A stretch of 64,000 nucleotides of DNA from Butyrivibrio sp. (GTDB lineage: Bacteria; Bacillota; Clostridia; Lachnospirales; Lachnospiraceae), in the NCBI RefSeq assembly GCF_017433805.1, contig NZ_JAFRGN010000036.1, positions 124,001-188,000 of the forward strand, given 5' to 3'. Positions 8,911 through 17,730 of this stretch are shown here, piece by piece. The position numbers and the translations under genes were made by a program. The notes below the pieces were generated by a model. The model was not told where the DNA came from. It made no database searches and worked only from the letters and a program-made list of their open reading frames with translations. Position 1 is the first letter of the stretch. Each line of letters begins with the position of its first letter.

Positions 8911-9828
8911 ATGAATATCAACGATATCGCAGCTGGATCCGAAGTTAAAATACATGCTTCTATCAATCAGCACAACGTCGTACTGATGACAGAGGCTATT
9001 TTTGGAGTCAACTCTGGCCTTCTCGTCAAGCCTATGGAATACTTTGGCAAATACATGCAATTTCTTGAGCCATCACAGATTCAGATCAAGAATAAAAGAG
9101 ATGGCAGGATCTATAAGTTTACATCAACTTCTGTTACCCCGGTCAAAACAAGATATGGTAATTTCCATCTGATACGTTGTAATTCTGAGCTTGAACCTGA
9201 AAACTCACGTAGGGCTGAGCGCTTTTATCTTGAAAAGCTAGGTGTATTCAGAACCAATGGTAATTCAGCAACCATCAAGAACTGCATAGTGCATGACATT
9301 TCAATGCGTGGAATGTCTCTTATCATAGATAATGCTTCCCGGGTTAAGATCGGAGATACAGTTGAAATAACCTTCAGATACGGCGAGCTTCTCCATCAGT
9401 ATGAGGTTACAGCCACCGTTGTAAGAATGTTTTCTGTAGCAAACAGACCAGCTCTTGGATGCAGCATCTCCAACATGAACGTAGACCTTATAGGGCTTCT
9501 CAACACCAAAAAGAGCGAGAAGTACGGCGATATCGAGAATTCCGGAGTCGTTGCTACTCCTATCAGAGAAGATATCATTCCTACAGATCTTAATCCGGAT
9601 ATATCCAAGCAGCAACAGATCGTTGAAGTTGAGGAAGATCTCGCTCGTCAGGTCATTTCTGAAAAGAACTCACCTCAGAGAAGGATCACAAACGGTAATC
9701 CTCTTGATCCTGCCAACCTTGAACATATAAGTCGTGAGCCTAAGACTCTCAGGGAACAACGTAAAGAAGCCCGAATGGCTGAACAGGCCAAGGCTATTGA
9801 GAATCTCTTAGATCTTCATGATGTATAA
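8911..9828 (+). CDS. PilZ-domain cyclic-di-GMP receptor (YcgR-like)
   Basis: 305 residues, preceded by GAGGGGG 5 nt upstream. An N-terminal YcgR/YpfA-like beta domain (about 1-95) is followed by a PilZ domain (about 98-205) with both ligand motifs: RxxxR (RRAER at 100-104) and DxSxxG (DISMRG at 129-134). The C-terminal 90 residues are charged and probably disordered or helical (REQRKEARMAEQAKAIE). It should bind c-di-GMP made and degraded by its neighbours, and could act on motility or exopolysaccharide. It is the only large + strand gene in this block and ends in its own terminator. Confidence 0.88.
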   Translation: MNINDIAAGSEVKIHASINQHNVVLMTEAIFGVNSGLLVKPMEYFGKYMQFLEPSQIQIKNKRDGRIYKFTSTSVTPVKTRYGNFHLIRCNSELEPENSRRAERFYLEKLGVFRTNGNSATIKNCIVHDISMRGMSLIIDNASRVKIGDTVEITFRYGELLHQYEVTATVVRMFSVANRPALGCSISNMNVDLIGLLNTKKSEKYGDIENSGVVATPIREDIIPTDLNPDISKQQQIVEVEEDLARQVISEKNSPQRRITNGNPLDPANLEHISREPKTLREQRKEARMAEQAKAIENLLDLHDV

Positions 9829-9847
9829 ATACTGATAAAACAATCAG

Positions 9848-9874
9848 AACCACCGGCTTAGCCGGTGGTTTGTT
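9848..9874. terminator. Terminator between convergent PilZ and Cache-EAL genes
   Basis: AACCACCGGC-TTA-GCCGGTGGTT is a perfect 10-bp stem with a 3-nt loop, followed by TGTT. It extends further as CAGAAC...GTTCTG. Placed between convergent genes, it can serve both. Confidence 0.85.
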
Positions 9875-9909
9875 CTGGTCCTATAAGGGCCTGTTGCTTT
9901 CTCATTTTC

Positions 9910-12849
9910 TCATTTTGTGGTAGCCATTCCCGATGTTGACTCGTTAGCTATTGTCAGGATTGCCACAGCGATTGCTGACGTACCTGTTACAGGATTGACT
10001 CCAATTCGACGGATTAATGTGTGGACATACGTATCCTGACCCATTTTTTCATCAACAATCAAACGTCCACCTTCCCTGCAACAATGCATAATAGCCTTAA
10101 GGAATGTCGATTCCTCTCTGTCTTTAGTATCGAGTATATCTCTTTTTAATGTTTTGAAGTCAATATTTAACGTCCGTTTCAGGAAATCACGGTATGAACG
10201 GTTACAACGGTTATACCACAACTTTGTGTCATTGACTTCTATAATGCACATAGGCAGTGAGTTGAAGTACTGCGTCATGATCTCATCATTTTCTCCATTA
10301 GAAAGCGTTGAGAAATCATACAGATTGAGGCGTCCTATCGAAGCATAATAATCTGCCTCCTCAGGGTTCTCTACTGTAAGCGCCTCTCCCCTTTCAATCT
10401 TGGCAACTATTTCCTCAAAAGGAGTAGGTTTTCCATAGTAGTAGCCCTGTATTCTCGTACAGCCGATCTCGCGCAGGAATTCTACCTGTTCTTCCAGTTC
10501 AACGCCTTCGCAAAGAGTATCAAGTCCCAGACTTATAGCCATATTTACAAGCTCGGTTACGATGATCTTTCCTTCTTCGCCCTCATCAAAGCGCTCCATG
10601 AAGCGCATATCAAACTTGATGAGATCAAAGTGCAACTGATGAAGTACGTCCAGAGATGAGTAGCCGCTTCCAAAATCGTCCATCCAAACCGGGAATCCAA
10701 GCTTCTGGAATCTGGCAACCTGCTCTTTCATAAAGTCAAATTCTTCACCGATTACACTTTCCGTAATCTCCACAGAAATAAGCGAATGGTCAATGCCTTC
10801 AGCATCAACTCTCTTTCGTATTTCCTCTACGATATCACAGCTCTCAAAATCCATACGGGACAGGTTGATAGATTGGGATATCAGGTAGTATCCCAGTTCT
10901 TTCTGTTTCTTCATCTTTTTAAGTACCTGTTCCAGCACATAAAGATCAAGCTTATAAATCAGTTTGGCCTGTTCCAAAGCAGGAATAAAATATCCCGGTG
11001 AAAGGAACCCAAGTTCAGGATCTATCCAGCGTGCCAGAGCCTCTTCATCACATACCTGACCATTGGAAGCGCGCACGATTGGCTGATAGTACACCTTGAT
11101 CCAGCCTTCTTCAATGGCACGGTCCAGATTCTGGATGATGTGAACATTGATCTCGTTCCTCTTTAGCATGTCTTCATCATAATATGTAATTGTTGAAGAC
11201 AACTCTCCCTTCTTCCTGTCGGCTGCAAATTTTGCACGATCGCAGGCAACGTTCACATCTACATCTTCAAGGGCGTTGTTATAGATTCCCACGCGAATCG
11301 GCAGCTCTTTTCCATCCACGGCTGTTCTGCATTCATCCAAAACTTTTTGGAGTATCTCATCTACCTTGTCTCCTTCTGCGACTGCAGTGAAATGATCTCC
11401 GCTAAAGCGGCAAATTCGGTGTTCTCCAAAGTTTTCGGCCAGAATTTTGGAGAAATCCATAATAAGCTTATCGCCCATTTCAAATCCATACTGTCGGTTA
11501 TAGTATCTTATACCTATAATATCGATATAGACCATTACCGGATCAAGTCCTTCTGAAAGGATGCGTTTCTTTTCCTCTACCGCCAGCTTAAAAAAGTGAC
11601 GCATATTAGGAATATCTGTCATTGTGTCATAGAAGATCTGATGATTCAGATTCTCAATATAAAGCTTCAGCTGATCCCTCATTCGCATGAAAGCATTAGT
11701 CAGTGCGCCAATCTCATCCTTGCCCTGATATGTCAGATCAACATCATAGTCAGCATCGGCAAGCCTCTTTGAAGCATTTGTGAGCTGTTTCAAAGGACGG
11801 GTAAGTGCTCCTATCACGAGGAGAATCAGAAAAACGAAAACAAAGATGACTATCACGGTAATCAGTGCAATATCTCTGATAAGTGTGATCCAGGGAGCAT
11901 TGATCTCTTCTGTTGGCGCAATACAGACCACGTGCATACCATTTGACAGTGTGGAAAAAGACATCTGCCTTTTTGTGCCATGGGCTTCATAGCGTATGAG
12001 ATCATTACCGCTATTTTCTTTTGTGAAGGTCTCAGACGAAACGCTGAGCTGTAATTCATCAAGATCGCTTGTGATTGGAAGATCAGGATGATAGATTACC
12101 TTTGCGTCTTTATCAAGAAGACAAACAAAACCGGTGTCGTAGATACTGATATCTTTGACCTGATCCATAAGAATCTCACAGGGAATATCCATTCCAAGTA
12201 CACCGATCAGCATACCGGCTTTATAAATGGGAACAAAGTATGAATATACCCACTCTTTCTGGAAAATGTATGGGCCAACCCATCCGGGCCTTCCCATGTC
12301 AACGGCAGTATCATACCAGGTTGCACCGAGTTGCTCACTGGGTGTGAGATTTGACGCATCAAGCGGATCTTTTTCAATAAGGCCCGTCTTTCCTTCTTTC
12401 ATGTAGAAGAATCCATGAACATTTTTACTGATCTCAGGGCTGATGCAATAGTAATATGAGTTTATTCCTTGTGTATTTTCCGCCACTCCGGAGAATAATC
12501 CCTGGACTCTATTGCAATAAGATTCCAAGTAATCATCCAAAGCTTTGATCTGATCAGGTGTCTGTGCGCTTATATCCGTTCCGGTTTTTATTGCACCATA
12601 ATTAGCCAATACAACGCTGTCAAGATCATCAATAGCGATATTGGACGTAATTTCTACAGACTGCTCAATACTCTCAAAATACTTTTCAAGAGCTTTGTTA
12701 GTATCTGAATTTATCAGATTCATCATATCTACGGAATTCTGGTCTGTTTCTCTCTGGATAATAAAATAACTTGCGCCAAAGACAGACAGAACACTCGTAA
12801 GGATTACCAGAACCGTAATTATTGCGATTTTAGAGCGGATTGAATGCAT
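9910..12849 (-). CDS. Cache-HAMP-GGDEF(degenerate)-EAL-PAS membrane phosphodiesterase
   Basis: 979 residues. One N-terminal helix (about 8-30), a double-Cache extracellular sensor (about 35-315), a second helix (about 322-348), HAMP (about 349-402), then a GGDEF domain with a dead motif (SGDHF, about 483-487). The EAL domain is complete: EEALARW (EAL 603-605), INLSR, VEITES, MDDFGSGYSS (723-732), LIKFD and CEGVE (780-784). A C-terminal PAS-like segment (about 850-979) is unusual after an EAL domain. It should hydrolyse c-di-GMP in response to an extracellular ligand. The binding lipoprotein gene ends 24 bp upstream, so the two are probably cotranscribed and may share a ligand. Confidence 0.88.
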   Translation of the reverse strand: MHSIRSKIAIITVLVILTSVLSVFGASYFIIQRETDQNSVDMMNLINSDTNKALEKYFESIEQSVEITSNIAIDDLDSVVLANYGAIKTGTDISAQTPDQIKALDDYLESYCNRVQGLFSGVAENTQGINSYYYCISPEISKNVHGFFYMKEGKTGLIEKDPLDASNLTPSEQLGATWYDTAVDMGRPGWVGPYIFQKEWVYSYFVPIYKAGMLIGVLGMDIPCEILMDQVKDISIYDTGFVCLLDKDAKVIYHPDLPITSDLDELQLSVSSETFTKENSGNDLIRYEAHGTKRQMSFSTLSNGMHVVCIAPTEEINAPWITLIRDIALITVIVIFVFVFLILLVIGALTRPLKQLTNASKRLADADYDVDLTYQGKDEIGALTNAFMRMRDQLKLYIENLNHQIFYDTMTDIPNMRHFFKLAVEEKKRILSEGLDPVMVYIDIIGIRYYNRQYGFEMGDKLIMDFSKILAENFGEHRICRFSGDHFTAVAEGDKVDEILQKVLDECRTAVDGKELPIRVGIYNNALEDVDVNVACDRAKFAADRKKGELSSTITYYDEDMLKRNEINVHIIQNLDRAIEEGWIKVYYQPIVRASNGQVCDEEALARWIDPELGFLSPGYFIPALEQAKLIYKLDLYVLEQVLKKMKKQKELGYYLISQSINLSRMDFESCDIVEEIRKRVDAEGIDHSLISVEITESVIGEEFDFMKEQVARFQKLGFPVWMDDFGSGYSSLDVLHQLHFDLIKFDMRFMERFDEGEEGKIIVTELVNMAISLGLDTLCEGVELEEQVEFLREIGCTRIQGYYYGKPTPFEEIVAKIERGEALTVENPEEADYYASIGRLNLYDFSTLSNGENDEIMTQYFNSLPMCIIEVNDTKLWYNRCNRSYRDFLKRTLNIDFKTLKRDILDTKDREESTFLKAIMHCCREGGRLIVDEKMGQDTYVHTLIRRIGVNPVTGTSAIAVAILTIANESTSGMATTK

Positions 12850-12873
12850 TGACTAACTCCTTTTTCAAGAAAC

Positions 12874-14532
12874 CTACTCCTCATCACTTATTATGGACAT
12901 TTCACAATACTTGTTTTTTACCGAACCATTCCAGGATGCCTGTATCCCCTGAAGTCTCTCCGATGTAACGTAGTAACGTGTTCTGGAATAAAGAGGAATC
13001 CAGGCAGCATCTTCCTGAACAATTATGCGTTCAAGATCCTGATATTCTTTGATACGCTCCTTCGAATCTGAAATTACACGAGCCTGCTGAATTCGTTTCA
13101 TGACCTTTTCATCCGAATAGCACAGACTACGATAAGTAGTATTATGGCTATTTCCAAAAAATGTGTAGATAAAATTGTCAGGATCATTAAAATCTGCCAT
13201 CCACTGAGCCGTATAACATGCAAGTTCTCCATTCTTTCTCTTGCTCATAAAGTCACTTTCGTCTATAACTTTTATTTTTGCCCTTATACCTACTTCATCC
13301 CACATGGATTTTGCCATCTCAAGGACCTGTAATTCCCATCGTGTCGAAGCAGAGTTCACACTGACAGTAAGGTCAAAACCGTCTTCGAGGCCGGCCTTTG
13401 CCAAAAGCTCTTTTGCCGCCTCCGGATCATAAGGGATTTCCGGAAGATCAGGGTTATAGCCATAAAGCCCATGCGGGAATATTCCATTCTCAATCTGTCC
13501 ACGACCGCCATAAACCGCAGCCAGCAGAACCGGACGGTTTATTGCCATCTGCATGGCCTTACGCACTCGCACATCACTCAGAGGTTCTATGCTCTCATTT
13601 ATCGCAATATACGTTATTCCAATACGTGGAACGCTGAACAGCCTGTCCTGATACTCACTTCCATGTAAAAAGAACTCTGCAGCGTTGCCAAGCTCATCGA
13701 GATCAAGCACGTCAATCTCTCCATTTTCAAACATTCTTCGGATCTCACGGGCATCATTGACAAAGCGAAGATCAAGTCCTTCGCATTTAGGAATGCCCAT
13801 CCAGCAGTGCTGATTTGCAGTCAGGAGCATTCCTTCTCCGGGCGTCCATTTTCTTAGGACAAAAGAGCCTGTCCCTATCGTCCATTTTGGATCTTTCCCA
13901 AAGAGATCTCCTGCCGCCATAGTCGATTCCTGGTCAAGGATTGAGGCTCCGGGCATTGAGAGACAGGCTAAAAAGGCCTCAAATGGCTGCTCTATTGTTA
14001 TGACAAAGTTCAGGTCATCAAGAATCCTGAAGCCTTCCAGATGGTCTGTCTCCCCACTTTCCAGTTCACCAGCACCGACGATTATATCGACTATATCGCT
14101 ATTACAGGAATCCGGGTGCGTTAAAAGCCTTTCAAATGTAAATTGTACATCAGACGCTGTAAGCGGTTTTCCATTACTGAATTCTACAGCTTCCTGTAGG
14201 TGGAAAGTATATTCCCTTCCGTCATCGGAAATCTCCCAGGACTTGGCCAGGGAAGGAAGTATCTGCATATTCCCCGCCTCATCGTTCTCCATTTCTACGA
14301 GACGGTTGAATACATTCTGAGCAATGGTGTAATGGATAGATGTGCATTGGAAATCTACTGTGTCAGGCTCGTCTTCCACCGCCACCAGAAAATGTGATAT
14401 TTCATATTTCTTGGGCTCAAATTGTTGGAGCGTTTTGCTTGTTGATGTCTGCGATCCACACGAAGTATCTACGAAAATCGAAGCTGTCAGCAGAACGCAT
14501 AGGAATAACCTACAAAAATGATCATTCTTCAT
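12874..14532 (-). CDS. Oligopeptide/nickel-type ABC substrate-binding lipoprotein (SBP_bac_5), orphan
   Basis: Start at ATG 14532, 5 nt after AAAGGAGG; this makes the N-terminus a proper lipoprotein signal (MKNDHFCRLFLCVLLTAS, cysteine at residue 25 in VDTSC). 552 residues. It has the family 5 layout, including the segment WEISDDGREYTFHLQEAVEF, normal for DppA/OppA/NikA-type binding proteins. No permease or ATPase gene is nearby. It is cotranscribed with the Cache-EAL phosphodiesterase, so it may be a ligand-presenting partner of that sensor instead of a transporter part. Ligand unknown. Confidence 0.87.
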   Translation of the reverse strand: MKNDHFCRLFLCVLLTASIFVDTSCGSQTSTSKTLQQFEPKKYEISHFLVAVEDEPDTVDFQCTSIHYTIAQNVFNRLVEMENDEAGNMQILPSLAKSWEISDDGREYTFHLQEAVEFSNGKPLTASDVQFTFERLLTHPDSCNSDIVDIIVGAGELESGETDHLEGFRILDDLNFVITIEQPFEAFLACLSMPGASILDQESTMAAGDLFGKDPKWTIGTGSFVLRKWTPGEGMLLTANQHCWMGIPKCEGLDLRFVNDAREIRRMFENGEIDVLDLDELGNAAEFFLHGSEYQDRLFSVPRIGITYIAINESIEPLSDVRVRKAMQMAINRPVLLAAVYGGRGQIENGIFPHGLYGYNPDLPEIPYDPEAAKELLAKAGLEDGFDLTVSVNSASTRWELQVLEMAKSMWDEVGIRAKIKVIDESDFMSKRKNGELACYTAQWMADFNDPDNFIYTFFGNSHNTTYRSLCYSDEKVMKRIQQARVISDSKERIKEYQDLERIIVQEDAAWIPLYSRTRYYVTSERLQGIQASWNGSVKNKYCEMSIISDEE

Positions 14533-14651
14533 GGCAGCCTCCTTTCTTTCGTATATTCCCAGTATATAATTGACGTTATTATGGCATAATATTACCATTT
14601 AATTGTAACATGAACGGGACGCAAAAAATCTTAAATGTCCATAAACCATTA

Positions 14652-14682
14652 AACCTCCATGCGCATATGGCACATGGAGGTT
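14652..14682 (-). terminator. Terminator of the flavoprotein/dehydratase operon
   Basis: AACCTCCATG and CATGGAGGTT form a perfect 10-bp stem around GCGCATATGGCA, followed on the minus strand by TTTAATGGTTTAT. It lies 20 bp past the stop of the flavoprotein gene, the last gene of the seven-gene operon. Confidence 0.75.
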
Positions 14683-14701
14683 CTTTATTTGATATGATAT
14701 A

Positions 14702-16771
14702 TCAGATTTTCATTGCAATGTCCCAGGCGCCCCATACGGCACTTCTGACATTACCAACCTTCTTACAGTCTCCAAGAAGATGTACATTTTTAGCTGCCTG
14801 AAGAAGAGGTGTTGCATGATATCCAACTGACATGATTACACTGTCTGCTGGAAGTGTAACTGGTCTTCCATCTCCAGTTGTTATCTCTACGCTATCCTCT
14901 TTTATCTCCTTAACAGAAGCCTTGAGATATACAGGAACCTTATTGGTCTTGAAGCAGTCACGAAGATAGCTTGTGTTAGCAAGACACATATTCTTAACTG
15001 CAATAAGATCATCCTTCATCTCAACAATCTGAGGATTTTTACCCTTTCTGAAAAGATCAAGAGCAATCTCACAGCCTGTAAGACCGCCGCCGATAATGAC
15101 AACGTCTTTACCGGCATCCTTCTTGTTCAGAAGGTAATCTGTGGCATCCATAGCATAATCAGCTGCTCCTGGAATTGGAATGCGATTAGCTTCTGCGCCA
15201 GTAGCGATAATATATTCATCTGCCTGAGGAAGAGAATCTGCTCTCACCTCAGTATTCATGTGAATCTCAACACCGAGCTTACGAAGCTGTCTCTTCTGCC
15301 ACTCGATAAGGGCTTTGTCTTTTTCTTTAAACTCAGGGGCTGCAGCTGCGATAAATACGCCGCCAAGCTCACCAGTCTTCTCATAGATAACTGGCTTGTG
15401 TCCGCGAAGAGCAAGGATTCTTGCTGCCTCCATACCACCGATACCACCGCCGATAATTGCAACCTTTTTAGGCTCCTTGGCAGGAACTACGCGGTATTTC
15501 TTGCTCTGCATGCTGCGAGGGTTAACCGCGCACTTACACATTCCTGCTGACTCTGTAAGATCCTGATCATTAGCACTGTTGCCGTGCTTGGTCAGGTTAA
15601 AGCATGCTGTGTGACAGCAGATACATGGACGAATATCCTCTTCTCTGCCTCTTTCAAGCTTAGCCACCCACTTAGGATCAGCAAGGAACTGTCTTCCTAC
15701 AGCCATAGCATCAATATCGCCATTCTTAATGGCCTTAGCGCCCACATCAGGCTCCATCTTACCTGCACATACTACAGGGATATCTACAAACTTCTTAATA
15801 TGAGTTACATCCTCAAGGTTACAGTTCTGAGGCATGTACTGTGGTGGATGAGCCCAGTACCAGGCATCATAGGTACCATTGTCGCAGTTGAGCATATCAT
15901 AGCCCGCATCCTGCAGGTACTTGGCAGCCTTCTCAGACTCCTCCATATCTCGTCCGATCTCATCGAACTTCTCACCAGGCATGGCGCCATATTGGAAAGC
16001 TTTGGTCATGGAACGAACTGAATAACGAAGGGAAACCGGATAGTCCTCTCCGCATTTTTTCTTGATTTCTTTAACTATCTCAACAGCAAAACGGTATCTG
16101 TTCTCAAAAGATCCGCCATATTCATCTGTTCTGTGGTTGGTATAGCCAAGTGTAAACTGATCAAGAAGATATCCCTCATGAACAGCATGAACCTCTATAC
16201 CATCAACTCCAGCCTCTTTGCAGAGTCTTGCTGTTTCACCAAATGCGTACACTATCTGATGAATCTCATCTACTGTTAAAGGCCTTGTCATAATGTCATC
16301 AGCCCATCTGTTAGGAAGAACTGAAGGCGCAGCTGTCAGATATTCAGGATCAATGTAAGGCTTAGCTACTGCTCCGAGAGCCTTATTTCTGATCAACATA
16401 GCAAGTGGATCTGTCAGGGCAAAAGACCTTCCAAATCCGGCAGTTAACTGTACAAACATCTTGGCTCCTGTATCATGAACCTGATCCATAAAGCCAGCAA
16501 GCTGCTTAAACTTACCAGGATTCTGGTATAACCATTTACCGCCCAGCATATCTTTTACCGGAGCAATTCCTGGTATTATAAGACCGCAGTCATGTTTGGC
16601 AATTTTCAGAAGGAGTCTTGCAGCCTCTTTATCAAAGTGGCTTCCCCCAGGCTCCATCCAACCAAATATACAAGTTCCGCCCATAGGAGCAAGGACAATC
16701 CTGTTCTTGATCTCCAGATTTCTGATCTTCCAGGGCGTAAACAGTGCTTCATATTCCTGCTTCAATTCCAT
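14702..16771 (-). CDS. Fe-S/FMN/FAD enoate-reductase-like flavoprotein (2,4-dienoyl-CoA reductase / BaiCD / 2-enoate reductase family)
   Basis: 689 residues, the normal size of this three-cofactor family. Residues 1-370 are an old-yellow-enzyme FMN barrel (RIVLAPMGG, EVHAVHEGYLLDQF, NHRTDEYGGSFENRYRF). A [4Fe-4S] site follows (CICCHTAC at 383-390, then CKC at 412-414). Two dinucleotide-binding folds follow: GGGIGGMEA (441-449) for FAD and GGGLTGCEI for NAD(P). The family reduces activated C=C bonds using NAD(P)H. It is the last gene of the operon with the dehydratase and activase, so it may reduce an enoate made by the dehydratase, as in reductive Stickland-type pathways; the substrate is not determinable here. 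Confidence 0.85.
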   Translation of the reverse strand: MELKQEYEALFTPWKIRNLEIKNRIVLAPMGGTCIFGWMEPGGSHFDKEAARLLLKIAKHDCGLIIPGIAPVKDMLGGKWLYQNPGKFKQLAGFMDQVHDTGAKMFVQLTAGFGRSFALTDPLAMLIRNKALGAVAKPYIDPEYLTAAPSVLPNRWADDIMTRPLTVDEIHQIVYAFGETARLCKEAGVDGIEVHAVHEGYLLDQFTLGYTNHRTDEYGGSFENRYRFAVEIVKEIKKKCGEDYPVSLRYSVRSMTKAFQYGAMPGEKFDEIGRDMEESEKAAKYLQDAGYDMLNCDNGTYDAWYWAHPPQYMPQNCNLEDVTHIKKFVDIPVVCAGKMEPDVGAKAIKNGDIDAMAVGRQFLADPKWVAKLERGREEDIRPCICCHTACFNLTKHGNSANDQDLTESAGMCKCAVNPRSMQSKKYRVVPAKEPKKVAIIGGGIGGMEAARILALRGHKPVIYEKTGELGGVFIAAAAPEFKEKDKALIEWQKRQLRKLGVEIHMNTEVRADSLPQADEYIIATGAEANRIPIPGAADYAMDATDYLLNKKDAGKDVVIIGGGLTGCEIALDLFRKGKNPQIVEMKDDLIAVKNMCLANTSYLRDCFKTNKVPVYLKASVKEIKEDSVEITTGDGRPVTLPADSVIMSVGYHATPLLQAAKNVHLLGDCKKVGNVRSAVWGAWDIAMKI

Positions 16772-16787
16772 TCCCCCTTTATGACAA

Positions 16788-17510
16788 TTATTTTTGCTTT
16801 TTACCCAAATGAAGTTCTTTCATACCTTCCACCTCATCACATACAGGCTTCATGCTGCAATGACCGCAGTCAGTAGGCATTCCGTCCAAAATGTGAGTAA
16901 GTGTCTTGGTGATAGTATCAACCTTCTCAGCATTAGGAAGTAACTTCTGAACCAGCTCTTTATCCGTAATGAAAGCTATGCGGACATTCTTAACCCCTGG
17001 AACCTCTTTATATTTTTTGATATAAAGAGCTCCAACCTTGGCAAAGGTAATACCGTTTGCAAAGGCTCCCTCACTGATCCTGATCTGTTCCTGATTGCTT
17101 CTTGCTGATACTCTTACCATGTAGCCCTTGGGAAAAACATGGTATCTGACAAATTCCAGATTACGAATGGCTGCAAAAGCCTTCTCCTGGTCCTTGTCCT
17201 CTTCCAAATCTTCTGTCTCCAGAACAACCACTCTGGCAAAGGCCACATCGCCTTTAATTTCATTTATATCAGCGCCATAAACAAGTATTTCATCCTTATC
17301 TACAATCCCTGATGTTGTAACCAGCGTGTAGTTAACGGATGGCTGTCCGCCGCTTCCAAGCTCAAGCGCAACATCTCTTTGCATTATGAACTCGCTACTG
17401 CCGTTGTCTTTCCAGGAGCTACCTTCATAAGGGTATATCTTTACCTTGTCATCCCCAAAACTATTAAATGCATTCAGGGTGTCTGATATAATTCCATCGT
17501 ATAATTTCAT
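16788..17510 (-). CDS. Stand-alone protein resembling an internal domain of acetyl-CoA synthase/CODH
   Basis: 240 residues. The stretch at about 141-190 (EQIRISEGAFANGITFAKVG followed by KNVRIAFITD) resembles, from memory, the middle domain of acetyl-CoA synthase, where an RISK-x-AV-x-KG segment is followed by a KV-V-I-T strand. It lacks the rest of that enzyme, including the A-cluster domain. A C-terminal CxxCx5C (C215, C218, C224) could bind a metal or an Fe-S cluster. It sits between the small membrane peptide and the flavoprotein, 16 bp before the latter. The family link is plausible, not proven; no enzymatic function can be assigned. The CooC and CooT genes nearby make a nickel or one-carbon connection less surprising. 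Confidence 0.5.
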   Translation of the reverse strand: MKLYDGIISDTLNAFNSFGDDKVKIYPYEGSSWKDNGSSEFIMQRDVALELGSGGQPSVNYTLVTTSGIVDKDEILVYGADINEIKGDVAFARVVVLETEDLEEDKDQEKAFAAIRNLEFVRYHVFPKGYMVRVSARSNQEQIRISEGAFANGITFAKVGALYIKKYKEVPGVKNVRIAFITDKELVQKLLPNAEKVDTITKTLTHILDGMPTDCGHCSMKPVCDEVEGMKELHLGKKQK

Positions 17511-17544
17511 GCTATCGTAATTCCTTCATGTATCTTGTTTTCTA

Positions 17545-17712
17545 TCAGAATCTGATATCTGATTTCTTTTTGTCAAAGATCTTATTGACCACGGTATATA
17601 ACCATGCCATCAGCTTCTGATCAAGATTCCAGAAATAGATAACAAATAAAACGCCTGTGACTACAGTCAGCACTTTTATTATTTTGAAAAAGATTTTTAG
17701 CGCTTTATCCAT
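17545..17712 (-). CDS. 55-residue single-pass membrane peptide of the dehydratase operon
   Basis: ATG at 17712 lies 18 bp after the activase stop, with GAGAGGAC 6 nt upstream; the frame ends TGA at 17545. It has a lysine-rich start, one hydrophobic helix (about residues 11-28), then a basic tail ending KKKSDIRF. It is a paralogue of the 75-residue protein at 25659-25886: both share the pattern F-x-W-(D/N)-L-D-x-K-(F/L)-M directly after the helix (YFWNLDQKLM here, FYWDLDGKFM there). Each copy lies in an operon with one of the two dehydratase pairs. It is probably a membrane anchor or partner for the soluble Fe-S enzymes; function unknown. Confidence 0.72.
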   Translation of the reverse strand: MDKALKIFFKIIKVLTVVTGVLFVIYFWNLDQKLMAWLYTVVNKIFDKKKSDIRF

Positions 17713-17730
17713 GAATTGTCCTCTCTTTAA

